The notes beneath the pieces are model-generated. The model was not told the origin of the DNA. It worked only from the letters and a program-made list of their open reading frames with translations, and did not search any database. This document shows, piece after piece, positions 11,501 to 23,720 of a stretch of DNA of 64,000 nt. Source of the DNA: Ectocarpus siliculosus (lineage: Eukaryota > Sar > Phaeophyceae > Ectocarpales > Ectocarpaceae); contig FN648720.1 of assembly GCA_000310025.1 (NCBI GenBank), positions 1 through 64,000 of the forward strand, given 5' to 3'. Position numbers and translations under genes: made by a program. The stretch's first letter is position 1, and every line of letters starts with the position of its first letter.

Positions 11501-14500
11501 AGACGCAACAGGAGCCCAAGCAGGAGCGGCAACAAGAACAACAGCGGCCGTAACCCCGGAGTTGCCCAACACGAGCACCTTGCTGGGTGGGGGTGAAAAG
11601 CTCACCTCCACTAGCGCGAGCTTGACAGCCTCCAACTCGGACACGGTTTCCTCGAGGCGAGACTGCAACTGCGGTCACGATGCGACGGCAGGGAGATTCG
11701 CGGCAAAGGGTTCAATAACAAAAAATACCACCACAGGCGATAGGGGCAGGCCTGCATTGAGTAGGACGGATCGCTATTAGTCGCCCAGTTCAGCGGAGAG
11801 TCAGGTCAGACGACGAGGTACATAGCGGAGAGGATTTCGAAGCGGGACGAGGCAACATGTACACCACCACCACCACACCAATAACAACAACAACAACTAC
11901 GACTACTACTGCTGCTGCTACCTGCTGCTACTACTACTGCACCAGACACGTGAAGAAAAAAAAACATAAACCCAACAATACCACCGGCACAGCACAGCAA
12001 ACGGCTACAAACAGCGAATGCCACAACAACGAAGCCACAGGAGGTTCGATCTCGACGAAAGCCGTCACAAAAAAATATTCTCACCGCCACCAAGTCTCCG
12101 TCTTTTCGTATGAGTCTCCTCACGACGTCCGCCCTCTCCGCCTCCGCCGCGTCCATGGCCTTTTCCAACGAGGAAACCCTGCAGGTGGCGGTGTCGATGC
12201 CGGTCCTCGCTTTCGCCCCCGCAGCTTCCGCGTCGGACAGTTTCGCTGCCATGGCCCTGATTTCGTCCCTGGACAAGCGATCAAATAAAAAACCGACAGC
12301 ATTGCTGAAAAAATGGGGGAAAATACTACCAAAACCAACACGCTTCGGCCCGAAGTCCAACCACAAAAGCAACAATAACAACCCCTACAACAACAACAAC
12401 CCCTACATCACAAGCCAACTTGCCTGAGTTCCAAGACGTTCTCCTCAAGACCCTTCGCTCTTTCTCCGTTCGTCTCCGCTTGCTGGCGTGCCGCCTTCAG
12501 CTCGGCCCTAACGGAAGACCAAGCGTACGAAAATCCAACCACCGAACACACGTGTGTACATGAGTCGACACGTTTTCGAATCACACGATTCTGAGAGATT
12601 CGACTTGTTGTCCTTCAACACACATAACTATTTCTTCCCCCCCCGGTAAACATTGATCTCCTTTGCACCTGCTACCGCTCACAGCATGAAGAAAATACAC
12701 GAATATATCCTAGCAAGGTTTCCGTACGAGCAAAAATATATAACTACCCCGTTATTGACGAGAGCTACGGCAACACCTAGGTCAATCTGGATAACTAAAC
12801 GCCCTTTAGTTGTTCCAGTTGATTTGATCCGACTTCAAGGAGGGAAAATGAAAGTTAAAATTCGAAGGGTGGCGCTTTTCACGGTAGAGCTCGTTTCATG
12901 TCCAGATCTCTTGAAACGCATTGCTCAAATGCAGGGATAAATTACCCAGCAGCATGCGCTTCTACCAACGCTATCGACCGCTCGTGGGAGGCCGAGCGGA
13001 AAATTGAAACCATCTACCAAACTGCTGTTGCTGGCACACAGAGCGAACCGCCGCCTGTTGCACGGCCTATCGGGGTGTGGCCAACCTCAACGACACCAAA
13101 TAAACCTTTCCACATCCTCCCACTAAGAGACCTCTTCGCTCCGTGAATGAGTGCAAAAAGTTCGAGGCTCTCGACCAGAAGCAACAGGCCACCCAACCTC
13201 TTTCCACCACGAAACCAGAACCCACAAACACTCTCCGCTTCATTCGAGCTGCAATTCACCACCACACAGCACTGCGCCCTCTTACCTCAGAGAAACCCTG
13301 TCAGCGACCATCTTCTCGGCTTGGCTCTCGGCGCGCTCGGCTCTCGCCCTTGCCGCCTCCGCGCCGCTCGCTAGCCGGGCCGAAACTCCCCGCTTCTGCT
13401 CGAGCAGGGACCGGAGTTCCGCCGCGTCCTTCTCCCTCGCCAGCAACGCCTGGTTTTCCTCTCTTTAGGGGGGGGCGCAGCGTTGGAGAAATAAGACAGG
13501 GACAAGAAGAACAAAAATATAACGTGAGGCGAGAAAGGTACGACCAAGCAGCAAATCGGGCCAACAAACACACAGAGTAGTTGGGAAGAACAACGGAGCG
13601 AAAGGAGGGGGGTCAAAATTGCTTGAGTTCTTGAGCGAACTAGGATGGGTTGCGTCGGACACGTTCCAGGGGACGAGAGGAAAATGAAAAATTCGCTCAA
13701 TTTAGAAATCCTGACGGACGGATTGACTGCCATCCAGGGCTAAAGTTGAGCCGGTCAAAAGCGTGAGGCACCGCAGGCGGCGATGTCTCAGGCGGGACAC
13801 TTCGTGTCGAGACAGACGAAGGTGTCGGTTGGTTGCTCAAGCCCTGCACAACAGCAGCAGCAGCAACAGCACTGCCCCCGTACGCCACACACGTGGTGCG
13901 ATTCGATTCGCTCTCGTGAGAAAAAATCACTCCGGCAGAAGACTACCGGGTGTACCACAATAACACAACACCCACTGGAAACACCGATCTCTGAGAATAT
14001 GCCACCACTGATGCCCCCCGCGGCCACAAGCGGTACATACTGCATCACTAATTTAGCAGCAGCAGCAGTAGCGCTTGCCCATTCCTCTACGGCTTGCGGA
14101 TAATTGGAGCCGGCACATAGAAGTAGATATCGAAACCGGCTAGCACGTAGATCAAACGCAAACGAGTACGCGCAGAGGACGCACGCGCCCGAGCGTCATC
14201 ATCATCTCACCTGCCCATGGCTAAGGCTTTGCGGACACTGTCCAACTCCTGGTCCAGCTCGTCCGTTCGCCCCTGCAGTTTTTTCGCGAGCTCCACGAGA
14301 CCCTCTCCGCCCGCCCCACCGCGCCCATTCTTCCCGCTGCTGCCGCCACCCGACGTCGTGTCGTCCCGACGCCCGCTCTTTCCACAGTCGGCAGCAACCA
14401 CAGGCTGGGTTCCCATATGCCGTAGCGCTGCCCCCTCGAGGATATTCCTGAGCTTAGCGGCTTCTCTCAGAGCCGCGTCGCCTGCGGCTGCGCCGCGGCG

Positions 14501-16738
14501 AAGCTCCTCAAGCTGTTGAGGTTTTGTTTATTAGTGGTGGACATTGAAGAAGGTTGGGGTATCGTGTGTGTTGGGCGGAGGGGGGGATTGGTCGGCGTGG
14601 TTTGCGTGCATGAAGACCCCCGCAATGTTGAGTTGGTGAGTTGGAGGTGAATCGCATGCAGCAGCAACGAGAAAAGGAAAGAACGGTGCAGCGGTCTCTA
14701 AAGTGAACGACACTACCTCATCACATCATCAGGAGCAGCAGCTGCAATTGGCATCGGCTGCGGCCCCAACGCATGCGCATCGAACGAGCAGCAATGCCGA
14801 CGATGGACGTGAGCATTCATCGTAGAGATGGAGGAGGGGCAATCATCGCCACCACCGGCGGCGGCAGCGGCGACAACATAAAACAATATCAACAAAACCC
14901 ACACCAACGACGACAACGACAACGATGCCGACCACGTACCTGCGCCTTGAGAGTAGTTACGGCAATCTCTTGGCACGCCCGCTCCGTCTCTGCCTCGGCA
15001 AGCCGTTCCGACACCTCTTTCTCCTAAAACAAATACAAGCATGAGCAGCGTTCCGATACAACACGATCGCAACAACGTATTCAGCCATGACCAGTTCGGG
15101 TTCGTATCTCGCTGAAATACAACGGCGTCTTCTCATCAGTCAGTCGGTTAAGCATAGCCGACGCAATACCAAAGAAAATCACTCCCCCAAACACACGAGC
15201 ACCGCAATTTCATTGGCCGGTCACTTTGCGCGCGGCGCGGCCGCGATGCTGCTATCATCAAAAGAAAAGAAAAAAACACCGTCGAGAAACTCCCCCCCGC
15301 CCCCCTCCCTAGCTAGCTAACACCTTCCGTGCCGCCGCCTCCGCCCTCTGCCTCGCAGCCACAACCCCCGTCTCCAGGAACTTCGCGTGCTGTTCCAGTT
15401 TGCGGAGCCCCGCCGTGTTCTTGCAGGCCTTCTTCTCCTCCTCTCGGAGGCGTCGCTCCAGCCTGCCCGTCTCCTCCCTGGCACGGGCCTGCGCGAGCAT
15501 CGTGTGCGGTCGCCGCAAAAAACAGCACATTAGGGCAGTTAGTTTGCTCGGCGGAGCCGGTGGAAAACCAGTATTCGCGGGTCGGGGGGCAGGGGCAACG
15601 CGTCCCAAGGGTCGAGGGTCTCGTGCGGACCGTCGAGTAAAAAATCTCCAGGGTACCGATCTGAGTGACGTCCTAATGGCTACCGTGAGAGGGGGTCTCA
15701 GTTGTGGCGGGTGGATGAGCGGGGCGGGAGGAAGGCGCTTGCAGCGGGAAGAGGATGAAGAGCGACCGCTACAGCCGTGGCTACCGGCGGTGACAAGTTT
15801 GGCTTGGCTCGGTCCGCTTTGCACATTTTCGCAAGCACATCCATGCGGGCACACGCACCTCACATCAACCAACATCCAGAACAACCATGACAAACAGGCA
15901 CCTATATATACCTCTCTGTCGCTAAGAGCCTTCCGCATCACTTCCAACTCCCCCGCGACTCGCCGAAGCTCGCTCCCCTCCCTCTCTTGCACCTCCGACG
16001 TCTGCGCGTGCGCCCTACCAAGCCGACCCTCCAGGTCCTTCACAACCCGGTCCTTTCGAGTACCCTGGAAGAGGAGCCGCAACAAGGAAGGCGCGCGCGG
16101 GGTATGTGTTGTCATGAAAAGGCATGGCGTGGTCTGTAGACCATTGACCTCGCATCCCAATGATGCTGGGACGGAGCGATATGCCGGGTTTTGGTCCGCC
16201 GAGGCTACGTGTCACAAGGAGGCACCAGAAACTGGCCATCATCTTTGCCGAGGGGTTTGGGCGCGAAGGCCCCAGCAGGAAATGCGGAGTAGGGCGAGGG
16301 CACGCTTCGGAGGATGGGAATAAACAATAAACGGCACGGAATTGTCGTACTAAATTATAGACAGGAATACACGAGAATGGGACGTGCTATGTAGTGAACG
16401 GAGCATCTTGGACACAGCGAGGGCAGAGCAAAGAGATAGGCTTTCTCCTCCCTAATTGATGGGAAGGGTCATTTGGTTGGAGACTTGACATGAGGAGGAG
16501 GTGGAAGGGGGGGGGGGGGGTGAAGAGAGGGAGGAATTGGAACACGAGGAGGCGCGGATGACAGGGACAAAAAAGGGGGATGTCGTGAACAAGAGGGGCG
16601 GACGAGAACGTGAGAGGAGGTAAAAAGGACGACAAAAATAACGTGACTAAGGAGTGAAGCGCAACAGACGGGAAAAATGTGTCCGTAAGTGTGTAAAGAG
16701 AAAGAGAAAGAAAGAGAGAGAGAGAAAGAGAGAAAGAG

Positions 16739-16782
<44 letters not shown>

Positions 16783-19700
16783 TCGTGAAAAAAGAGGCCG
16801 CAATCATCCATTCTATACATCTCGGGGGATTGGAATAGGCATATCCTACAAAAGAAAAGGAGGATGAAACTTAGGATGGCCATTACCGTCGGTGGGGGCG
16901 GGGGCGACCGTGGTGGGAGGGTCCTAACAGTTTCACAACTACTTCTAAGAAAACACAACAGCAACAAAAAAACAGTCACAAGGCGTCCAATCACCAACCT
17001 CCGCTTCGCGTTCCCGCAGCCTCGCCGCGATTGCCGAGGCCTTGTTCTCCCACTCCGCCCGTCGCCTCTCCGCCGCCTCAAGGGACTTGACCGCCGCCTC
17101 TTCCACCTCCCTGGTTGATTCAAACGGGGTTGAACGGGGGTATGGCAGCGACTTGGCAAGGTTGTTGTTGTTGCTGTTGTTGTCAAACACGAAACACAGT
17201 CCCGATCTCTGCTCGGTGCCATCAACATCCGCGCGGGTCCAAATGACGCGGGTGCCTTCCGTGATCACAGGCTCGCCAACACATGAGACAGAGAGAAAAA
17301 TGTGAAAATCAATGAGATAATGAAAGGATCGCAGACAAAAACCAAGGCAAACGCGACAATGAAAAACGAACAGAGGGTTCTCGACAGCCCCACTTGCAGC
17401 AGGTGACATGTCGGACAACAGAGATATCTCGACACGCATGTCCAACCAACACAAAAGCAACGAACCAAACACCTCGAACGGCACCAACTAAGACAACGAC
17501 CTCGATTGATTCTATTCTCTCAACCCCCTACAAGGGCAGGGAATATTTGTCGCTGTTGTTTGCACCATTCATGTTGTTTTCTCCCATACAAATGTGTGCG
17601 GGGGGCGGTTAAGATCAAGTAACGGGAGATACCTGTTTGCTGCATTCGAAAATCGACAAATAAGACAATCTTATCCCCCACCATCCTTACAATGCCCTCT
17701 AGTACTCCATGCAAGGTTACACATCGCCGGCCAGGCTCTGCTTCGCCCCCGCTTCACGCCGTTACAAGGAAAATGACCCGCAACCGCGAAAGCTATCTAC
17801 GAACACAAGGAAATCAAAGAAAATGACACAAATATCATCATCGAGCGAGCAACTACGCCACACTTGGAGCACATGAAATTTTTTGACAAGGGTACGTATT
17901 TTCTGAAAGCCGGATTCCTGCCACCTCTACCACACGCAGCACGAGGTTCCCGAAGGACAACGTGGACAGATTTATTCAGGCACACGAGTCCATGCCAACC
18001 AACATCCAGAAAACACTACGCCAAGTCGAGCGGTTTCGTTTCGGAGTGACCCACCGCTGTACAACACCGTTTCTATCTAATTATTTTCGATGTTCCGTAG
18101 CCATCTCGAGTCGCGGCTCGCCGCTCCAAAATTCCATTCTTAACAGTAGCACGAAAAGAAGGCGAGAGTTTGTTCTCGTCCTCCCGACAGCCCCTTGCTA
18201 CCCAAAATATAAAATACTCACGGGAAAAGACACGAGGTATGCATCAGGCAGATCCAAGGGACAGCGTTAGAATCGCCCTCCGGCATTCATGCACTTCGAA
18301 GTTCAAAAGCATGCTACTACAGTAGCTTTAGCATGTGATCGTCTCCTGGCCCAACGTCCTATATTACCTCAACCGCTCCGCCTTGTCCTCGGAAAGTCTC
18401 CTGGAGCGGCTCTCGGATGCCCCGACCCTCAGCAGCAGCGCCGAGATCTCCTCCTCCCGCTCGCGTACCTGCAGAGCAAAGCCCCCGGGGGGATCAGAAC
18501 GACAAAGCAGTGTGACCCTTTTTGCATGTACGACTCGGTTTACGCGTGTTTGTGATTCGCCCGCGTCAAGATTCGTGCTCTTCACCACCGGCTTGAAACG
18601 TACATATGCAAATTCGCCAAAAAAAGGTACACATCCGTCGTCAGAAACCACTTTCCACTTACCAACCAACCTCTCTTCATGCCGGCCTCGCCCCCCATCC
18701 CCCCCCACCGTCATGCACCACCTGAAAACCACCGAAACTCATGGCATTCCGTCACTCCCCGCCCACCCTCACCTCCATCTCCCGCCGCTCCCGCTCCCGC
18801 CGCAACGCTTCCGAAGCTTCCACGGCAGCCTCCGCCGCCGCCGCCTTCGCCTCCTCCACCCTCTCCTCGGACTCCGCCGCTCGCGCCTCCGTACTCTCGG
18901 CGCGCCGCCGGGCGTCGGCCGCGGCCGCTCGCCCCGCCGCCGCCGCCGCCTTGTCCGCGGCTCTGGCGGATGCTGCGGTCGCCGCCGCCGCAGCGGCAGC
19001 GTCGGCGTCGCGGTCTCGGGCCGACCGCTCGCGGCGGAGAGCATCGGAGAGGTCGGCGGCGTCGCGGTCTCGCCGCGCCAGGTCTCGTTTGGCAGCCTCG
19101 TGCAGCTGTGCGGACGGAAAGAGGGAGGGAAGGGGGAGGGAAGGGGGATGATACTCATACTTCTATGGTGTTGCACGATCGTTGTCACATTCTCTCGGTT
19201 TCTCTCCCTCTCGCCCGTTTTATCTCTGTCTCTTTGTCTGCCTGTCTCGTTCTCCATCTCTTTGGGTACACGATACTCATGATGTTCCGTGGCTTAAGAA
19301 CCGTTGTCTCCCTCTCTCTCCCTCTCTGTCTCTCTCTCTGTCTCTCTCTGTCTCTCTCTCTGTCTCTCTCTCTCCCTCTCTCTCCCTCCCTCCCTCCTCT
19401 CTCTCTCCTTGGGCACCATTTTCATGCAACGATCTTGGTTGACACACAATTCCCTGCTGTCAAGCCTAACGTCCCGCTAGCACGACTGGAATCATGCACC
19501 AAGCGCTCCCCGGGGGGGGGGGGCGACTCACGCTCGGGCTGCTGGAGAAGCTAAATTGGCATCATCGACGGCGGCAGGCAGTTGACTTGCAAGCGCGAAC
19601 GTTCTCACTACTCCCCGTGGTCGTGTGGAAGGGAAAGGAATGGGAAAAGGATGGCGAATACCGCGAATCTTGGTACGGCCGGGACATGCGCAATATTCTG

Positions 19701-22700
19701 ACAAAGTCGAGCACTTCTCATCGCATGCATGTATACCTCGCGGCGCCCGGCCTCGCACGCCCCCAGCTCCTGACGCGCCCGGCGCAGCTCTCCGTCGAGA
19801 GCGGCCACCTCCATCTTCAACACGTCGGTTTGAACCTCTTGCCCGGCGAGGGCCCCATCTCGCTCGAGAGTCGCCTGGTCGTCAACGAAAAAGGGGTTCG
19901 AAAAAAAACGTGTACTCGAGAACCGCTACAGAGGCAGGCATGATGCGTTGTTGGACAATTTATTGTCGAAATGGCGACAGGGGGTGTTCCTCTTTTTGTC
20001 ACTGTCTTGCAGGTGTGTTGCGATTGTTGCCGACAGATAACCGTGCTTTCAAAGCTACTGATGTACTCGCTTTCAGGCTTGATAGGTTTGGTTTTGTGTG
20101 TGTCGGGCTACAGCTGCTGCAAACTCTCCATTTGATCGGCGCCGCCTCGCCACCGCAACGATCGCGTTTTCTCTACAGACACAGGCGCACACAGAAAAAG
20201 AGGGAAGATGGCGCACCTCTCTCGCGCGCTGCAGCTCCTCCAGCAGCCAATCCCTCTCCGCGGCCAGCGCACGCTTGTCCTGCCCGCAGCGCACATCGGA
20301 AACCAAGAGGGCGCATCAAGCCACAACAAGGCGCGAAGTAAAACAAGCAAATGTCAGGACGGGTGCCATCGAACAGGGAAGCTTCCCATGAGGGAAGAAG
20401 CAGCGGCTACGATCAGACTACACTAAATACCACGTCGGGATCTGGTGGCAAAAATAAAAGCCCCCGTCCGCGATGAAGACTATCTTTTGCTCTCATATGT
20501 TTGCAGGGTGTTCCAAAACGTACAGTGACAGTGAGGTGCAACCGAAAATCAAAGCTCTTTAACGTCGTGTCCAGCACGACCATCCCGTCCATCCATCCAC
20601 TACCGCGCGCGAGAGAGATAGATGTGGTTCCACACACCTCCATAGCTTCTGCCAGACTCCGCTGCAGGGACTCCCCCCTAGACCCATCCAAGGGCCTGCC
20701 GCGGTAGAGCCCACCACCGGCGGCACGCCCTCCCGCCGTTGCGGCGCCCATGCGCCCGGTGGTCGCACACGAGCCCCAGCTGCTCCCGAGCGACTCCCTG
20801 CTGGCCAGACGCGCACCACCGCCGTAGCCCGCGGGAACACCGGAACGTCCCCGTTCCGGCTCGCGACGGGCGTCGCCCTCCCCCCCCGCCCCCCCCCCCG
20901 CCGCCGCCGCCGCCGCCTCGCCGAGACCGGCGGTGCTGCTCACCGTGCTAGAGACACGCCGCTTGTTCTTCATCGACAAGTCATCGTTTCCCTCGACCCG
21001 CCGGCATCCGGTCATGCTTCCTGCGGCGGGTCTCCGCCGCTGGATTCTTGCTGCAGCGTCCCGAGGATGCGGTAGACGCTCTGCCTCTCGCCAGTCGAGG
21101 TCGGCGGCAGCAGCACCGAACAACTCGGACCCCGGCGGCGGCAAGGAGGCGAAGGAGGAGGAGCGGCTCCGGCGAGGATGATGGCCGAGAGCGGTGGGGG
21201 CGGGCACCTCGCCGTTATGATCATGTACTCTTCCCCGCTCTCCTCCGCCGCCGCCCCCGGTCCCCGCTTGTTTCTTGCTGCTTGACGATGCCGTCGCTTC
21301 AGGGCTTCCTTCGCCGCCGCCACATTTCTCGCCGCCCCGCCGGCCGTTTGCTGGAAGGACAACCCCGCCCTTCCCGAAATCGCTCCTCTCACGGCGGCGT
21401 CCTTGATCATCACGTCTCTTGTGCTCCAACCGGCCTTCAACTGCAGCAGCGGCACCAGCAACGGAATCCGCAGCCCGCCGCCCGTTGTTTGAGTCTTCTG
21501 TCGCGGCGGCAGCGGGGGGCGGCGACAACGCTGCCGTGTCACCGCGGGCGGGCGGAGACGCGGCTACTTCGGGCTCCGCGGTCAAAGACGAAAAGGACGA
21601 CGGCGATGGCGCCCGGCGCTTCTGAGGGGCAGAGGCGGCTACGGCCGCCACGCCCATGAAGCCGATCAGCCTGCGTCGCCCCTGGCGCTGGAGCAGCGCA
21701 CGTGTGATGTCCTCGAACGGGTCCGACAGGACGTCCACCCTACAGCAGCACGTAGTTACATAATAGTTCGACCGCAACAACAGCAATAGTGAGGCAACGA
21801 GCGAAACAACACAACAATGCGATGCCAACGCGGAGCGAGAGTGGTGCATGATTGTTGCCATTTTCTTCTTGCCCGTGGCGTGTCTTCCACGCTGGTCACG
21901 TGCGGCACGGCGGCGCGACGTTGTCTATGTCCGAAGCCGCCGTTTCGGAATGTATACATACGTGTGCCTGCAACATTCGTACGTGGTACGTGGAGCGATC
22001 GGGATACTCCAAGGAGCTGCCATAGTAAGCAACATCGTGCAACGTACACCGAAAACAACTGCTGTCCGAACAGACTGCAGCTTAAAATGATCCCATTGCC
22101 ATACGTCTACTTCGAGGCTCACCCGTCCAGCACGACCAGCGCATCCCCGGGGTGCACCGACCCGTGTCTGGCCGCCTGGCCGTCGGGAGTGACCCGGAAC
22201 ACCCTGCAGCCAAGCCTCCGGCGGGGACGGCGCCGGCGCCGGTACTCTTCTCCATGCCTCCGAGCTTTGTCGTCGTCCACGATTGCCTCTAGTTCCAGAC
22301 CCAGAGAACCCGGCTCAAAGGCCACCAACGTACAGGCCACCGGTGGCGGCCGGTGTCGAGTTTGATCAAGCGGGGGCGGCGCAGGGTGTCTCGTGCGCAG
22401 CGGCGGGGTGGTCCCCGCAACGGCAGCGGCGGCGGTGTTGCCGCCGGCATCGGGGGCTACCGCGCCGACAGCAGTGGTTGACCGCCAAGCCCCAGAAGAA
22501 ACGCCGTCAGAGCAAGCGGCAGGGTTGCTGGTCTCGGCCTGCGATGGCTCCGGCGTGATGATTGGGGCGGTAGGGGGAGGAGCGGCAGCACCTGCATCAG
22601 AAGCGCCTGCTCCTGCGGAATCTCCAAAGGCAGCAGCGGTTACCGCGCTGCTGGATGATGATGGCGACGAACTGGTATACTTTTGCTTTCGCACTGAGGG

Positions 22701-22790
22701 TTGGAGGAAGCCCTGAATGAGCGACTTGGTCGCGAAGCCTTCCTCGTTAGATATGTCTCGTAGCACGGACCGCGGTGACGCCGAATCCAT
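8555..22790 (-). CDS. PDZ-domain, long coiled-coil scaffold-like protein (18 exons, about 1,698 aa)
   Basis: Exons 5' to 3': 22790-22123, 21739-20638, 20279-20217, 19874-19737, 19105-18773, 18468-18368, 17110-16999, 16064-15912, 15488-15324, 15023-14940, 14512-14211, 13462-13286, 12507-12424, 12268-12085, 11662-11606, 11028-10847, 10554-10479, 9670-8555. They sum to 5,097 nt and stay in phase from ATG to TAA. All introns are GT-AG except the one after 12424, which is GC-AG. A PDZ domain lies at about 153-252: a FEPGSLGLELE carboxylate-loop-like strand, GQAARHGSVHPGDALVVLDG, and RRLIGF. It is interrupted by an Arg-rich loop. Residues 253-590 are Ala/Gly/Ser-rich and look disordered. About 591-1300 is coiled coil rich in E, R, A and L, and the last exon is Gly/Ser-rich with a run of about 14 Glu. 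No enzyme motif is seen. By family analogy it is a scaffold or tether. Small exons could still have been missed where phase allows. Confidence 0.85.
8775..8815. repeat. (CTC)n tract encoding poly-Glu on the minus strand
   Basis: About 14 CTC/CTT units lie in the last exon of the PDZ gene and encode its Glu run. Length variation here would change the protein without a frame shift. Confidence 0.9.
16697..16782. repeat. GA/GAAA-rich simple repeat in a PDZ-gene intron
   Basis: An impure (GA)n and GAAA tract in the intron between exons 17110-16999 and 16064-15912. Confidence 0.85.
19310..19410. repeat. CT-rich simple repeat in a PDZ-gene intron
   Basis: Interspersed CTCT, CTGTCTCT and CCCTCT units in the intron between exons 19874-19737 and 19105-18773. 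On the transcribed strand the tract is purine-rich. Confidence 0.85.
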
Positions 22791-23624
22791 GATGCATCAA
22801 CGGTCTGTGTAAAGCAAAGTGAGCGCACGTTCAGGATGCGTTCTCTCACAGCAGTCTCGGGACGCGAAAAATTTCAACTGCGGGAAATTTTCAAACCGTC
22901 ACGTTCAGTGATGCATGCGTTGAAGCCTGCCGCCACCGCGCAACTGTCGCGCAATCGGTTGACAGGTCGGCTACACCATGGCTCTTCTCTTCCTCCTGGA
23001 TCACGTCACCGCCGCCACGTCTCTTATTTATCTCTATCTCTATGCACGCCTGCAAGGATGCAAGGATGCAAGGATGCCCCCCTTTTGGTCATTGTAGGGT
23101 ACAGCGCACAGAGGTTGCACCGCAGGTACGGTGTACCTCTTTTTGGCAGACGGCCGTTGACAATAAAGCCCACGCCCCACGCGCACATACTGGTTTGTGG
23201 GTGCTCGCCCTTTCCAGTTTTTGGAGACGATAGCCTTCCAAGCACTCTTCGACCGACTCAGCAACACACACTCGCGAAGCACTGACAGTGGAGACTGGTC
23301 CCAAGAATCAGCGCGAGGCTTCATCTGTTTGCCGCTGACCCGCCCATCGAGCTGAAAGGTCAGAGATGAGCAGAGTCTTGCTTGTGCGGCCTAATCAAAT
23401 TGCCTTGCTTGCTTGGTGCCTCTCATCGCTGCTTTCCCCTCTCGCGTCGTGAACGGCCAACGATCCCAGAACCCAAAGGTGCTCCTAAGCGCACACACCA
23501 GCCAACCGGGACACCTCTAACAACCCTATCCCCCTCGATCGCTTGCACGCGCGCCACAGCTTTGAGGGCGGGCGTGGAACCTTCCTCCTGTGGGGGACAC
23601 AGGGCCTGGGCGACAACCGCGCGC

Positions 23625-23663
<39 letters not shown>

Positions 23664-23720
23664 GTCTCCCGTGTTGATCGAGGCCCTTGAACCACTGGGA
23701 GCAAACACAGCCAGACCACG
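22791..23720. promoter_or_regulatory. Head-to-head (putative bidirectional) promoter region of the PDZ and myosin genes
   Basis: This 930-bp region separates the two start codons, so both 5' untranslated regions and both promoters must lie here, unless untranslated first exons lie elsewhere. GCGGGAAA (22880-22887) and GCGAAAA (22864-22870) resemble E2F sites (TTTCCCGC/TTTTCGC in the other orientation) and flank a short AAATTTC inverted repeat. No convincing TATA box was found. A short tandem repeat of CAAGGATG lies near 23,050-23,075. Confidence 0.55.
23626..23662. repeat. (GCA/CAG)n microsatellite upstream of the myosin start
   Basis: About 12 GCA units lie 59 bp before the myosin ATG, so probably within its 5' leader. 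They are not in frame with the chosen start. Confidence 0.93.

Noticed and set aside
19536-19548. Ten-base mini-exon on the minus strand (CTCCAG before, GTGAGT after)
   Set aside because: Its length would break the phase between two exons that already join cleanly.
18769-19554. Long plus-strand ORFs opposite the coiled-coil exon at 18773-19105
   Set aside because: Low-complexity Pro/Arg/Ala shadows of a GC-rich minus-strand exon.
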